DNA of 23,640 nucleotides from Trueperaceae bacterium (GCA_011390455.1 JAABSI010000044.1:1-23640); one strand, 5' to 3'. Shown: positions 15,107-21,682, counted from the stretch's first letter. The notes: generated from the letters alone by a model not told the origin. Made by a program: numbers and translations.

Positions 15107-16185
15107 CCCGCAGGCAGGATGCGACCACCGCCGATCGCCGCTGGGCCGCCGTGGTCGAACGCGACGCCACCGCCGACGGCGCCTTCTTCTACGCCGTCCG
15201 CTCCACCGGCATCGTGTGCCGCCCCGGCTGCGCCTCCCGGACCCCGAAACGTGGCAACGTCGCCTTCTTCGACACCCTCGAGGAGGCGCGGCGCGCCGGG
15301 TTCCGGCCGTGCAAGCGCTGCACGCCGGACGAACGGTCGCCGCAGGAGCGCTTCGCGGCGCAGGTCGTGCGCGCCTGCCGACGCCTCGAGGACGAGGAGC
15401 CCGAGCCGACCCTCGAGGCGCTCGCGGCCGAGGCGGGCCTGAGCCGCGCGCACTTCCAGCGCGCCTTCAAGCGGGCCGTCGGGCTCACGCCGAAGCAGTA
15501 CGCACGCACGAGGCGGGGCGAGCGCTTCCGCGTGAGCTTGGGGCGCGCCGCGAGCGTCACCGAGGCGATCTACGACGCCGGCTTCGGTTCGAGCAGCCGG
15601 GCGTACGAGGGCGCGGCGCTCGGCATGACGCCGTCGGCGTACCGGAACGGCGCCGCTGGGCTGGCGCTCCGCTACGGCGTCGCCGCCTGCTCGCTCGGCT
15701 GGCTCGTCGTGGCCGCGTCCGAGCGCGGGGTCTGCGCGATCGAGTTCGGCGACGACCCCGCCGAGCTGCCGGCGCGGCTGCGGGATCGCTTCCCCGGCGC
15801 GGAGCTCTACGAGGGAGGGCCGGAGTTCGTGCGCGTGCTCGAGCAGGTCGTCGCCTTCGTCGAGGCGCCCGCCCGTGGGCTCGGTCTCCCGCTCGACATC
15901 CGCGGGACGGTCTTCCAGAAGCGCGTGTGGAACGCGCTTCGCGAGGTGCCTCCCGGGGGCACGGTCGGGTACGCCGAGCTCGCGGCCCGGATCGGACGCC
16001 CCGAGGCGGCGCGCGCCGTGGCGGGCGCCTGCGCGGCGAACGCCCTGGCGGTGGCGGTTCCCTGCCACCGCGTGGTGCGCGCCGACGGCCAGCTGAGCGG
16101 GTACCGCTGGGGCGTCGAGCGCAAGCGCGCGCTGCTGGAGCGGGAGCGCGCGCCGAGCGACGCGCCCGGGGAGGAGTCGCCGTGA
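15103..16185 (+). CDS. ada: Ada: bifunctional methylated-DNA repair protein and regulator
   Basis: A 360-residue full-length Ada. Residues 10-75 form the zinc domain with four cysteines (Cys39, Cys43, Cys70, Cys73), which accepts methyl groups from phosphotriesters. Residues 85-182 form an AraC-type helix-turn-helix (LEALAAEAGLSRAHFQRAFKRAVGLTPKQY). Residues 190-345 are the O6-methylguanine methyltransferase with catalytic PCHRVV (Cys321) preceded by GTVGYAELAARIGRPEAARAVAGA. Domain order, length and cysteine positions closely match E. coli Ada. It repairs alkylated DNA by suicidal methyl transfer and, once methylated, should activate alkylation-response promoters. The ATG at 15103 overlaps a small upstream frame by ATGA. 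No classical Ada box was recognised upstream. Confidence 0.96.
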   Translation: MTRRQDATTADRRWAAVVERDATADGAFFYAVRSTGIVCRPGCASRTPKRGNVAFFDTLEEARRAGFRPCKRCTPDERSPQERFAAQVVRACRRLEDEEPEPTLEALAAEAGLSRAHFQRAFKRAVGLTPKQYARTRRGERFRVSLGRAASVTEAIYDAGFGSSSRAYEGAALGMTPSAYRNGAAGLALRYGVAACSLGWLVVAASERGVCAIEFGDDPAELPARLRDRFPGAELYEGGPEFVRVLEQVVAFVEAPARGLGLPLDIRGTVFQKRVWNALREVPPGGTVGYAELAARIGRPEAARAVAGACAANALAVAVPCHRVVRADGQLSGYRWGVERKRALLERERAPSDAPGEESP

Positions 16186-16301
16186 CCGCTGGTCGCGCCG
16201 CTGCGCGCGGACGGCGTCGGGCGCGGCGACGACCGTGGGCGCGGTTGAGTGGAGGCCTGAAGACGCGCGCGATCGGCGAGCAGGCGAAGAAGCATGGCAT
16301 T

Positions 16302-16320
16302 CGCATATAAGACGTATGCG
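16302..16320. repeat. AT-rich inverted repeat
   Basis: CGCATA (16302-16307) and TATGCG (16315-16320) form a 6-bp inverted repeat around 7 nt. It lies in a rare AT-rich patch (16299-16320) of the gap after ada, 25 nt upstream of the next -35. It could be an operator. TATAAG at 16306 resembles a -10 but has no partner -35. Confidence 0.4.
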
Positions 16321-16344
16321 CAACCCACATCATTCCCGTTGGCC

Positions 16345-16373
16345 TTGACTCCACGGGCGACGCGTGCCAAGTT
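16345..16373 (+). promoter_or_regulatory. Putative promoter of the small-ORF/orphan-gene unit
   Basis: TTGACT (16345-16350), a 17-nt spacer ending in an extended -10 TGC, then CAAGTT (16368-16373). The -35 is strong and the -10 weak but extended. Transcription would start near 16380, giving a leader of about 60 nt to the ribosome-binding site of the small ORF. Confidence 0.45.
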
Positions 16374-16442
16374 CGTGGGGAAGGCGCGACGCGCGCGATC
16401 CGAGCGGCGGCGCCCCGCGTCGTTGCCGACGGAGGTTTGTGT

Positions 16443-16568
16443 GTGAAGCGATTCGATCCCTTGCCAGTGGCGTGGACGACGACGGGCCTAGCCGCGGACG
16501 AGTTGAACGAGGCGTCTTGCGCCGCGGCGTGCGGCGCCAGCCCAAGGAAGTCGAGGTGCGAACGATGA
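16443..16568 (+). CDS. Small ORF (41 aa) with three cysteines, coupled to the next gene
   Basis: The frame starts at GTG 16443, exactly 7 nt after a perfect GGAGG (16431-16435). It ends in a TGA that overlaps the next gene's ATG as ATGA. The 41-residue product begins MKRFDPLPVAW and ends with a Cys-containing tail ASCAAACGASPRKSRCER (Cys26, Cys30, Cys39). Codon choice is less GC-biased at third positions than in the neighbours. The strong ribosome-binding site, promoter upstream and overlap with the next start argue that it is translated. It may be a leader for coupled translation of the 133-residue protein or a functional small protein. No known family is recognised. Confidence 0.55.
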   Translation: MKRFDPLPVAWTTTGLAADELNEASCAAACGASPRKSRCER

Positions 16569-16966
16569 CGACGAAGACGAACACGACGCTGTGGGACCGG
16601 CTGTTCTCGAGCTACGTCTCGAAGACGTATCGAGGCGATCGCGAGGCGTTCGAGCGCATCCAGGCGTACTTCACGGAGGCGGCGCGCACCACCGAGGAGG
16701 CGTGGGAGCGCGTGCGCGACGACGACGGCGAGGCCGTCTTCAAGAAGGGTGAACCCGTGGCGCTCACCTTCGACTATCGGTCGCCGACGCTGGAGGTGCG
16801 GTCGATCATCGGCTACGACGCCGAAGATCGGACGATCACCGTCACGGTGGGCAACCAGGGCTTCCCCGGCGAGGTGCACCTCGCGCGGGCGCGCTACGTG
16901 GCGCTGCTCGACAAGATCGACGCGTACGTCGCCGAGCACGCCATCGCGGTCGCAGCTGAGGGTTGA
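16565..16966 (+). CDS. Hypothetical protein, 133 aa
   Basis: Not recognised. The 133-residue product is soluble, without signal peptide or membrane segment. The N-terminal half is helical and charged (DREAFERIQAYFTEAARTTEEAWERVRDDD). The C-terminal half looks like alternating beta strands (LTFDYRSPTLEVRSIIGYD, TITVTVGNQGFPGEVHLARARYVALL). It has no cysteine. The frame is open upstream, but the ATG at 16565 is preferred because it overlaps the end of a small ORF that has a strong ribosome-binding site. Expression probably depends on coupling to that ORF. Confidence 0.75.
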   Translation: MTTKTNTTLWDRLFSSYVSKTYRGDREAFERIQAYFTEAARTTEEAWERVRDDDGEAVFKKGEPVALTFDYRSPTLEVRSIIGYDAEDRTITVTVGNQGFPGEVHLARARYVALLDKIDAYVAEHAIAVAAEG

Positions 16967-17060
16967 TGCCGGCCGGGTCCGCCCGCAGCGGGCGCGCTTC
17001 AGCCCGGTCGTCACGCTCGGAGCGCGCCATCGCCGCTACGGTGCGGGTGAGGAGGTCCCC

Positions 17061-17636
17061 ATGGACACCGACCCCATCACCGTGCTCGGCATCGCCGGCA
17101 GCTTGCGCAAGGACTCGTACAACCGGGCGCTGCTTCGCTCCGCCCAGTCGCTGACGCCCGACGGCATGCGCCTCGAGATCTTCGATCTCCACGGCCTCCC
17201 CTTCTACGACGCCGACGTCGAGAAGCAGGGCGATCCCGAACCCGTGACCGAGCTCAAGCGGCGGGTGCGCGAGGCCGACGCCCTCGTCATCGCCACGCCC
17301 GAGTACCAGCACAGCCTGCCGGGCGTCCTGAAGAACGCCCTCGACTGGGCCTCGCGGCCGCCCAAGGACCCGCCGATGAAGGGCAAACCCGTCGCGATGA
17401 TGGGCGCGACCCCCGGCCGCTACGGTACGGCGCGGGCGCAGGCCGAGCTCCGCAAGGTCCTCGCCTACAACGACACCGTCGTGGTGAACCGCCCGGAGGT
17501 CCTGGTCTCGAACGCGGCCGAGACCTTCCGCGACGGCGAGCTCGTCGACGAGAACGCGCGCGGCTTCGTGCGCGAGCTGCTCGCGGCGCTCGACGGGTGG
17601 GCGCGGCTCCTGCGGGATGTGCGGACGCCGGGCTGA
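17061..17636 (+). CDS. NAD(P)H-dependent FMN reductase family protein
   Basis: A 191-residue flavodoxin-like reductase. GIAGSLRKDSYNRALL (10-25) is the FMN phosphate-binding loop. The sequence TPEYQHSLPGVLKNALDWAS (79-98) is the conserved isoalloxazine/dimer region of the NADPH-dependent FMN reductase family, which includes SsuE-, ArsH- and chromate/quinone reductase-like enzymes. The product is cytoplasmic and probably acts as an FMN, quinone or azo-compound reductase in oxidative defence; the acceptor cannot be fixed. An excellent GAGGAGG site precedes the ATG. A TACGGT -10-like element lies at 17038-17043. Confidence 0.92.
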   Translation: MDTDPITVLGIAGSLRKDSYNRALLRSAQSLTPDGMRLEIFDLHGLPFYDADVEKQGDPEPVTELKRRVREADALVIATPEYQHSLPGVLKNALDWASRPPKDPPMKGKPVAMMGATPGRYGTARAQAELRKVLAYNDTVVVNRPEVLVSNAAETFRDGELVDENARGFVRELLAALDGWARLLRDVRTPG

Positions 17637-17652
17637 GCGCGGGTCGTTCGGC

Positions 17653-17658
17653 TAGCCT
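17653..17658 (+). promoter_or_regulatory. -10 element for a leaderless start
   Basis: TAGCCT matches TAnnnT and precedes the ATG at 17665 by 6 nt. There is no Shine-Dalgarno sequence and no clear -35. Confidence 0.4.
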
Positions 17659-17664
17659 GATCGC

Positions 17665-18474
17665 ATGAGACGCAGCACGCTCGTCGCGATCGCTGCGGGC
17701 GTCGGCGCGGGCCTCTTGGCCGCCCGCATGGTGGCCAACACGTACCGCTTCACCGTCGAACGGATCCGCAGCGGCCTTCCGGGTCTCGAGACCGACGTTC
17801 GGGTCGTGCTCCTGTTCGACCTCCACTACGGCCCGTACATCCGGCGGGGTTCGATCGCGGCCTGGGTCGAGGCGGCGCTCGCCGAGCGGCCCGATCTCCT
17901 GATCGTCGGCGGCGACCTCGTCGACGGCTGGGCGGGCGAGGACGTGCAACCGCTCGTCCACGAGTTGGGTCGGTTGCGCGCACCCCTCGGCACCTTCGCC
18001 ATGTGGGGCAACCACGACTACATCCGCTTCGGCGACCCGTCCGGGTTCGCCCGGCGACTCGAACGTGTCGGCATCACCGTCCTCGAGAATCGTGGGACGC
18101 TCGTGCGTCAGGACCTGTTCCTGGCGGGCCTCGACGACGTCGGCGAGGGGGAGCCGGACCTGGCGGCGGCGCTCGCCGGGCGACCGGCGGGTACCGCCTG
18201 CCTGCTCGTCGCGCATAACCCGGAGGCGCTCTCGTACGTGCCCCCGGAGGTCGGTCTGACGCTCTCCGGCCACACGCACGGCGGCCAGATCAACGTCCCG
18301 GGCATCGGACCGCTCATCAAGGCGTCGCACTACACCCAGCGCCTCCTGCGCGGATGGTCGCGGCAGCCGGCCCTCGGCTACGTCTCGCGCGGTCTCGGCG
18401 TGAGCCTCCTGCCCCTTCGACTCAACTGCCCGCCGGAGCTGACGGTGCTCGAGCTGACGCCGGCCGAAGCCTGA
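17665..18474 (+). CDS. Membrane-anchored metallophosphoesterase (YkuE/YaeI-like)
   Basis: A 269-residue calcineurin-like phosphoesterase. Residues 1-26 contain an uncleaved or cleavable hydrophobic segment after MRR, so the enzyme is probably membrane-tethered and extracytoplasmic. The metal-binding motifs are present in order: FDLHYG (Asp52, His54), GGDLVD (Asp84), GNHD (Asn116, His117), AHNPE (His184) and GHTHGGQ (His203, His205). Relatives such as YkuE and YaeI act on UDP-sugar lipids or related phosphoesters. The first motif reads DLHYG, close to the family's DLHLG. The start at 17665 is supported by the -10 element 6 nt upstream. Confidence 0.9.
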   Translation: MRRSTLVAIAAGVGAGLLAARMVANTYRFTVERIRSGLPGLETDVRVVLLFDLHYGPYIRRGSIAAWVEAALAERPDLLIVGGDLVDGWAGEDVQPLVHELGRLRAPLGTFAMWGNHDYIRFGDPSGFARRLERVGITVLENRGTLVRQDLFLAGLDDVGEGEPDLAAALAGRPAGTACLLVAHNPEALSYVPPEVGLTLSGHTHGGQINVPGIGPLIKASHYTQRLLRGWSRQPALGYVSRGLGVSLLPLRLNCPPELTVLELTPAEA

Positions 18475-18497
18475 GCCGTCCGCGCCGCCTCGTCCGC

Positions 18498-18527
18498 TTG
18501 ACGGGCGCCGTCCGTACGTGTGATATT
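18498..18527 (+). promoter_or_regulatory. Promoter of the ArsR-SRPBCC gene
   Basis: TTGACG (18498-18503), an 18-nt spacer, then GATATT (18522-18527). The predicted transcription start is at or just before the ATG at 18536, so the mRNA is probably leaderless. Confidence 0.5.
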
Positions 18528-18539
18528 CCTGTCACATGT
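18516..18539. promoter_or_regulatory. Putative autoregulatory operator covering the start codon
   Basis: The arms ACGTGTGA (18516-18523) and TCACATGT (18532-18539) form an inverted repeat with 7 of 8 paired positions around 8 nt; the inner TGTGA-N8-TCACA is perfect. It overlaps the -10 and the ATG of the ArsR-SRPBCC gene, an ideal position for autorepression. Confidence 0.6.
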
Positions 18540-19354
18540 CCACCGCCGTGATCGCGGACCCGACCGCCGCCGCCGAAGGCGAAGAGGCCTTCTGGCGCGC
18601 GCTCGCGAACCCGTGGCGGCGCCGGATCCTCGACCTCCTCCGCGACGGCCCGCGCACGACCGGCGAGCTGGCCGAGCGGCTGACCGAGGTCTCGCGGTAC
18701 GCGGTCATGCAGCACCTGGGCGTGTTGACGGACGCGGGGTTGGTCGTCGTCGAACGGCGGGGGCGCCAGCGCTTCAACCACGTCAACGCCGCCGTGCTGC
18801 GCCGGTCGTACGACCGCTGGGTCGACCGCTACGCCGACGGCCTCGCGGGCGAGCTCGTCGCGCTGGGGCAGCATCTAGAGGAGGAGGGGTCGATGAGCGA
18901 CGCACCGGTGCACGAGGTACCCAGGGTCCTGAGGCTCGAGAGCGAGCTCCGCTTCCGAGCGCCGCCGGAGCGCGTGTTCCACGCGTTGACCGACCCCGAG
19001 ACGATCCTCCGCTGGTTCCCCCACACGTACGGCGAGAACCGGGTGAAGCGCGTGGTCTTCGAACCGTGCGTCGGCGGCCAGCAGTACGAGGACTGGGGCG
19101 ACGGGCGCGGGTACCACTACGGCCACGTCACCGAGTGGGACCCGCCGTTCCGGTACTCGGTCCGCAGCCGGCTCCACCCAGGGACGGTGATGGACACGCT
19201 GGCCGTCGTCGAACCGACCGCCGAGGGCGCGCTGCTCCGCAGCTCGCGCGTGATCGTCGGCCCCATCAGCGACGAGCAGGAGCGCGGGATCCGCTTCCAC
19301 GGCGACCTCGCGCGCTTCGCCGACGCGATCCGGGGCGTCGTCGAGGCGGACTGA
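18536..19354 (+). CDS. ArsR-family regulator fused to an SRPBCC (AHSA1-like) domain
   Basis: A 272-residue fusion. Residues 17-90 are an ArsR winged helix (ALANPWRRRILDLLRDGPRTTGELAERL, recognition helix SRYAVMQHLGVLTDAGLV). Residues 132-270 are a START-like SRPBCC domain of the AHSA1 type (FRAPPERVFHALTDPETILRWFP). The protein has a single cysteine (Cys178), so no classical ArsR metal site; the hydrophobic cavity of the SRPBCC domain is the likelier sensor (inference). Separate ArsR and SRPBCC gene pairs are common, and fusions occur. At the domain junction the sequence GAGGAGGAGGGGTCG precedes an in-frame ATG (18893, Met120), so the SRPBCC half may also be made alone. The start codon lies inside an inverted repeat. 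Confidence 0.9.
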   Translation: MSTAVIADPTAAAEGEEAFWRALANPWRRRILDLLRDGPRTTGELAERLTEVSRYAVMQHLGVLTDAGLVVVERRGRQRFNHVNAAVLRRSYDRWVDRYADGLAGELVALGQHLEEEGSMSDAPVHEVPRVLRLESELRFRAPPERVFHALTDPETILRWFPHTYGENRVKRVVFEPCVGGQQYEDWGDGRGYHYGHVTEWDPPFRYSVRSRLHPGTVMDTLAVVEPTAEGALLRSSRVIVGPISDEQERGIRFHGDLARFADAIRGVVEAD

Positions 19355-19386
19355 CGGGCCCGCCCGGGGCACCGAGGGAGGCAGGC

Positions 19387-19959
19387 ATGGCGCAGACGTC
19401 CGAAGAAGCGCGGGAGAGCTACGTGAAGGGCCTCGAGGCGAAAGCCGGGCGGCCGATCGAGGAGCTGGTGGCCGAGGTCGCCGGCTGGGGGCCGGGCAAG
19501 CACGGCGAGCTCCTCGAGCGGGCCAAGGCGGCCTTCGGGCTCGGCCACGGCCACGCCAACCTGCTCGTCCATTTGGCGCGGGAGCGGAACGAGCCGGGCG
19601 CCGAGGCTGCGGCGGCCGACGCCGACCCGCTCGACGCGATCTACGCCGGGTCCAAGGCACCCCTGCGGCCGCTCCACGAGGCGCTCCTGGCGCGGCTCGT
19701 CGACCTCGGCCCGTTCGAGGTCGCGCCCAAGAAGGCGTACGTGAGCTTGCGACGCGCCAAGCAGTTCGCGATGGTCGGCCCGGGCAGCCGGGGCCGGCTC
19801 GAGGTCGGCGTCAACCACCGCACGGCGGACGGCTCGGAGCGCTTCGAGGCGCTCGGGCCGGGCAAGATGTGCAGCCACCGCGTCTACGTCGCCGAGCGCG
19901 ACGAGATCGACGACGAGCTGCTGGCGTTCGTGCGGGAGGCGTACGAGGCGGCGGGCTGA
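19387..19959 (+). CDS. DUF4287-DUF5655 domain protein
   Basis: A 190-residue protein. The first 65 residues have the DUF4287 pattern (EARESYVKGLEAKAGRPIEELV, then KHGELLERAKAAFGLGHGHANLLVHLA). The part after residue 75 matches DUF5655 (YAGSKAPLRPLHEALLARLVDLG, PKKAYVSLRRAKQFAMVGP, then EVGVNH). These domains often occur together near SRPBCC and DUF1801 genes, as here. No enzymatic role is established. A GGGAGG site precedes the ATG by 6-7 nt. The gene follows the ArsR-SRPBCC gene by 32 bp, so it is probably in its operon and under its control. Confidence 0.88.
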   Translation: MAQTSEEARESYVKGLEAKAGRPIEELVAEVAGWGPGKHGELLERAKAAFGLGHGHANLLVHLARERNEPGAEAAAADADPLDAIYAGSKAPLRPLHEALLARLVDLGPFEVAPKKAYVSLRRAKQFAMVGPGSRGRLEVGVNHRTADGSERFEALGPGKMCSHRVYVAERDEIDDELLAFVREAYEAAG

Positions 19960-20020
19960 CGCGCCGTGCCGAAGGCGGCGACCGACGAGGACGGTGGCCG
20001 CCATGCCGTCGAGGACGCCG

Positions 20021-20610
20021 TCACCCGACGATCCGCGCCACCAGCGCGTCGAGGGTGGTCGCGTCGGCGAACGGCAGCTTCGCGCGCGCGGGCGCTTCGG
20101 CCGCGCCGGTGTGGAACGCGGTGCGCGCCTGGGCCCGCACCGCCGCCGGCGTCGCCGGGTGGTCGCGCACGTACCGGTACAGGCCCAGCGCGCGCACCCG
20201 GTTCCCCTCGTGCGCCCAGGCGTGGCGAGGACCTTGAGCGCCTCCAGAACGCGGGCCGTTTCGTCGCCGCGCCACGCCACGTCGATGGCCTCGCGGGCCG
20301 ACGCCGCGGCCGCGGCCGCATCGTCCCGTCTCTGGGCGACCTGCGCTCGGCGGACGAGGGCCGCCGCCTCCGATCGCGCGTCGCCGTCCTCCCGTGCGGC
20401 CCGCAGCGCGTGCGCGTCGAAGTCGTCGGCGGCATCGAGGTCGCCGAGCGCCGCGTGCAGCATGCCCAGGTTGCCGGTGATCGACCGCGCGTCGCGCCGG
20501 TGCCCGGTGCGCTTGGCCAGCGCGAGTCCGGATTCCCACACGCGGCGCGCCTCGGGGAGGCGGCCCTGGTCGAAGAGGGCCAGGCCCAGGTTCGTCGCCG
20601 TACGCGCCGT
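20021..20610 (-). pseudogene. C-terminal remnant of a TPR-repeat protein, truncated and frameshifted
   Basis: On the minus strand, reading from about 20610, the translation starts abruptly inside TPR repeats (TNLGLALFDQGRLPEARRVWESG, then GNLGMLHAALGDLDAADDFDAHAL). It continues through RDDAAAAAASAREAIDVAW to LEALKVLA near 20224. The homologous tail (AWAHEGNRVRALGLYRYVRDHPAT... ending DALVARIVG) is in another frame, so about one base is missing near 20217-20226. An in-frame TGA lies just upstream at 20619-20617, so there is no N-terminus. This is the typical C-terminal part of a large TPR-containing ATPase/LuxR- or AfsR-like regulator (inference). Its right end abuts a truncated OsmC gene. Confidence 0.75.
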
Positions 20611-20612
20611 CG

Positions 20613-20888
20613 TGCCTCACGGTCGGCTTCGTCTACAACGCCGCCGCCCGCGGGATCGACGTCCGGGCGATGGAACTCGACCTCGATGGGGCGCTCGACC
20701 TGCGGCCCTTCCTCGGCCTCGACCAAGAGGAGCGCCCCGGCTTCCAGCGGATCGACGTGCGCTACCGCGTCGACACCGACGCACCACGCGAACAGGTGGA
20801 GGACCTGTGCGCCTACGTGCAGGGCACCTCCCCCGTTCTGGACGTGCTCGCCAAGCCCGTTCCGGTGTCGGTGACGCTGGAGCCGTGA
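20613..20888 (+). pseudogene. C-terminal remnant of an OsmC/Ohr-family protein
   Basis: From about 20613 the plus strand reads CLTVGFVYNAAARGIDV, then MELDLDGALDLRPFLG, ending in VLDVLAKPVPVSVTLEP. This is the second half of an OsmC-type peroxidase, starting at its second active-site cysteine. The N-terminal half, with the first cysteine and the domain-swapped strands, is missing; upstream codons (SSPYAPS) do not belong to the family. An internal ATG at 20670 could start a 72-residue fragment, but that would lack both catalytic cysteines. The left end directly abuts the TPR remnant on the opposite strand, as if one deletion removed the 5' halves of two divergent genes. Confidence 0.75.
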
Positions 20889-20936
20889 GCGTGGGGCGGC
20901 TGCGCTCGGAGGAGCCGCAGCCCGACCCGCCGGGTC

Positions 20937-20972
20937 CGGCGGTGCGTCGTGCACCGCCGCCCGGGCCACGCC
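20937..20972 (+). terminator. Hairpin after the OsmC remnant
   Basis: CGGCGGTGC (20937-20945) pairs perfectly with GCACCGCCG (20951-20959) around a GTCGT loop. A pyrimidine stretch CCCTCCTCTT follows only 11 nt later, so terminator function is plausible but weak. A second hairpin (GGCTGC...GCAGCC, about 20898-20921) lies just upstream. Confidence 0.4.
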
Positions 20973-21071
20973 CTCCTCTTGGAGCGGCGAAGCTCCCTGC
21001 CGGTCGTCCCTGCCCGTGCGCCCCGGTGCCGGAACGTGCAAAGGTCGGGCACGAACGCCCGGAGGTGCGCC

Positions 21072-21188
21072 ATGCCGTCGCATGCCAAGGTCGAGGGGCC
21101 CGTCTCGTACTCCGCGTCGGTCGAGGGGACCTACGGGGCTCCCGTCGCGCCCTGGTTCGCGGGCCACCGTGCACGCGGCGCGGGCTGA
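21072..21188 (+). pseudogene. Truncated DUF4287 remnant or 38-aa small protein
   Basis: A 38-codon frame with a good GGAGG site 6 nt before its ATG. The product contains GPVSYSASVEGTYGAPVAPWF, which matches the N-terminal helix pattern of DUF4287 proteins (SYxxSVExxYGxPVxxWF). The remainder of the domain (KHxELVxWLK, GLGHGHAN) is absent in all frames before the next gene. It ends 13 nt before the DUF1801 gene. It is probably a decayed DUF4287 gene that may still be translated and couple expression to the DUF1801 gene. Confidence 0.5.
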
Positions 21189-21201
21189 GGGTCCGACCGC
21201 G

Positions 21202-21618
21202 ATGGCCGAGAACAAGACGAAGCCCACGGGCGCGAGCGTCGAGGCGTACCTCGACTCGAGGGCCACCCCGCAGCAGCTGGCCGACTGCCAGGAGCTGATG
21301 GCGCTCCTCCACCGGGTCACCGAGGAACCTCCGACGATGTGGGGCCCGAGCATCGTCGGCTACGGTCGCTACCGCTACACCTACGAGACCGGCCGCACCG
21401 GCGAGATGCCGGTCGTCGGCTTCGCCATCCGCGGTCGGGAGATCGTGCTCTACGTGACCACGGCGAGCGACGCCCAGCAGGCGCTGCTGGCTCGGCTCGG
21501 GCCGCACAAGATGGGGACCTCGTGCCTCTACGTCAAGCGGCTCGCCGACCTCGACGTGGCGGTGCTCGAGCAGATCGTCGCGGGCTCGGTGGCGGAGGTG
21601 CGCCGGCGGTACGGCTGA
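21202..21618 (+). CDS. DUF1801 domain protein
   Basis: A 138-residue protein with the DUF1801 pattern: AENKTKPTGASVEAYLDS at the start, ELMALLHRVTEEPPTMWGPSIVGYGRYRYTY (about 30-60), then LLARLGPHKMGTSCLYVKRLADLDVAVLEQIV (about 98-130). The fold resembles iron-chaperone-like and frataxin-like small domains, but no function is proven for this branch. It is soluble with no signal peptide. Its start is fixed by the conserved AENKT N-terminus; no strong ribosome-binding site is visible. It sits with DUF4287, DUF5655 and SRPBCC genes, a recurrent neighbourhood. Confidence 0.9.
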   Translation: MAENKTKPTGASVEAYLDSRATPQQLADCQELMALLHRVTEEPPTMWGPSIVGYGRYRYTYETGRTGEMPVVGFAIRGREIVLYVTTASDAQQALLARLGPHKMGTSCLYVKRLADLDVAVLEQIVAGSVAEVRRRYG

Positions 21619-21676
21619 CGCGCCGCTTGGGCCGCGCCGATGTTCGATGGGCACACCCGATCCCAGGGACGGCCCT

Positions 21677-21682
21677 TAGGCT
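21677..21682 (+). promoter_or_regulatory. Possible -10 element of the dodecin gene
   Basis: TAGGCT matches TAnnnT. No convincing -35 is placed at 17 nt. Unlike other units in the window, an AAGGAGGAG ribosome-binding site follows. Confidence 0.3.

Noticed and set aside
16306..16311. TATAAG as a -10 element
   Set aside because: No -35 sequence at 16-19 nt upstream; kept only as part of an inverted repeat.
16364..16564. 67-residue N-terminal extension of the orphan protein
   Set aside because: It has no ribosome-binding site and would begin within the predicted promoter; the small ORF in another frame has a strong site and ends on the ATG at 16565.
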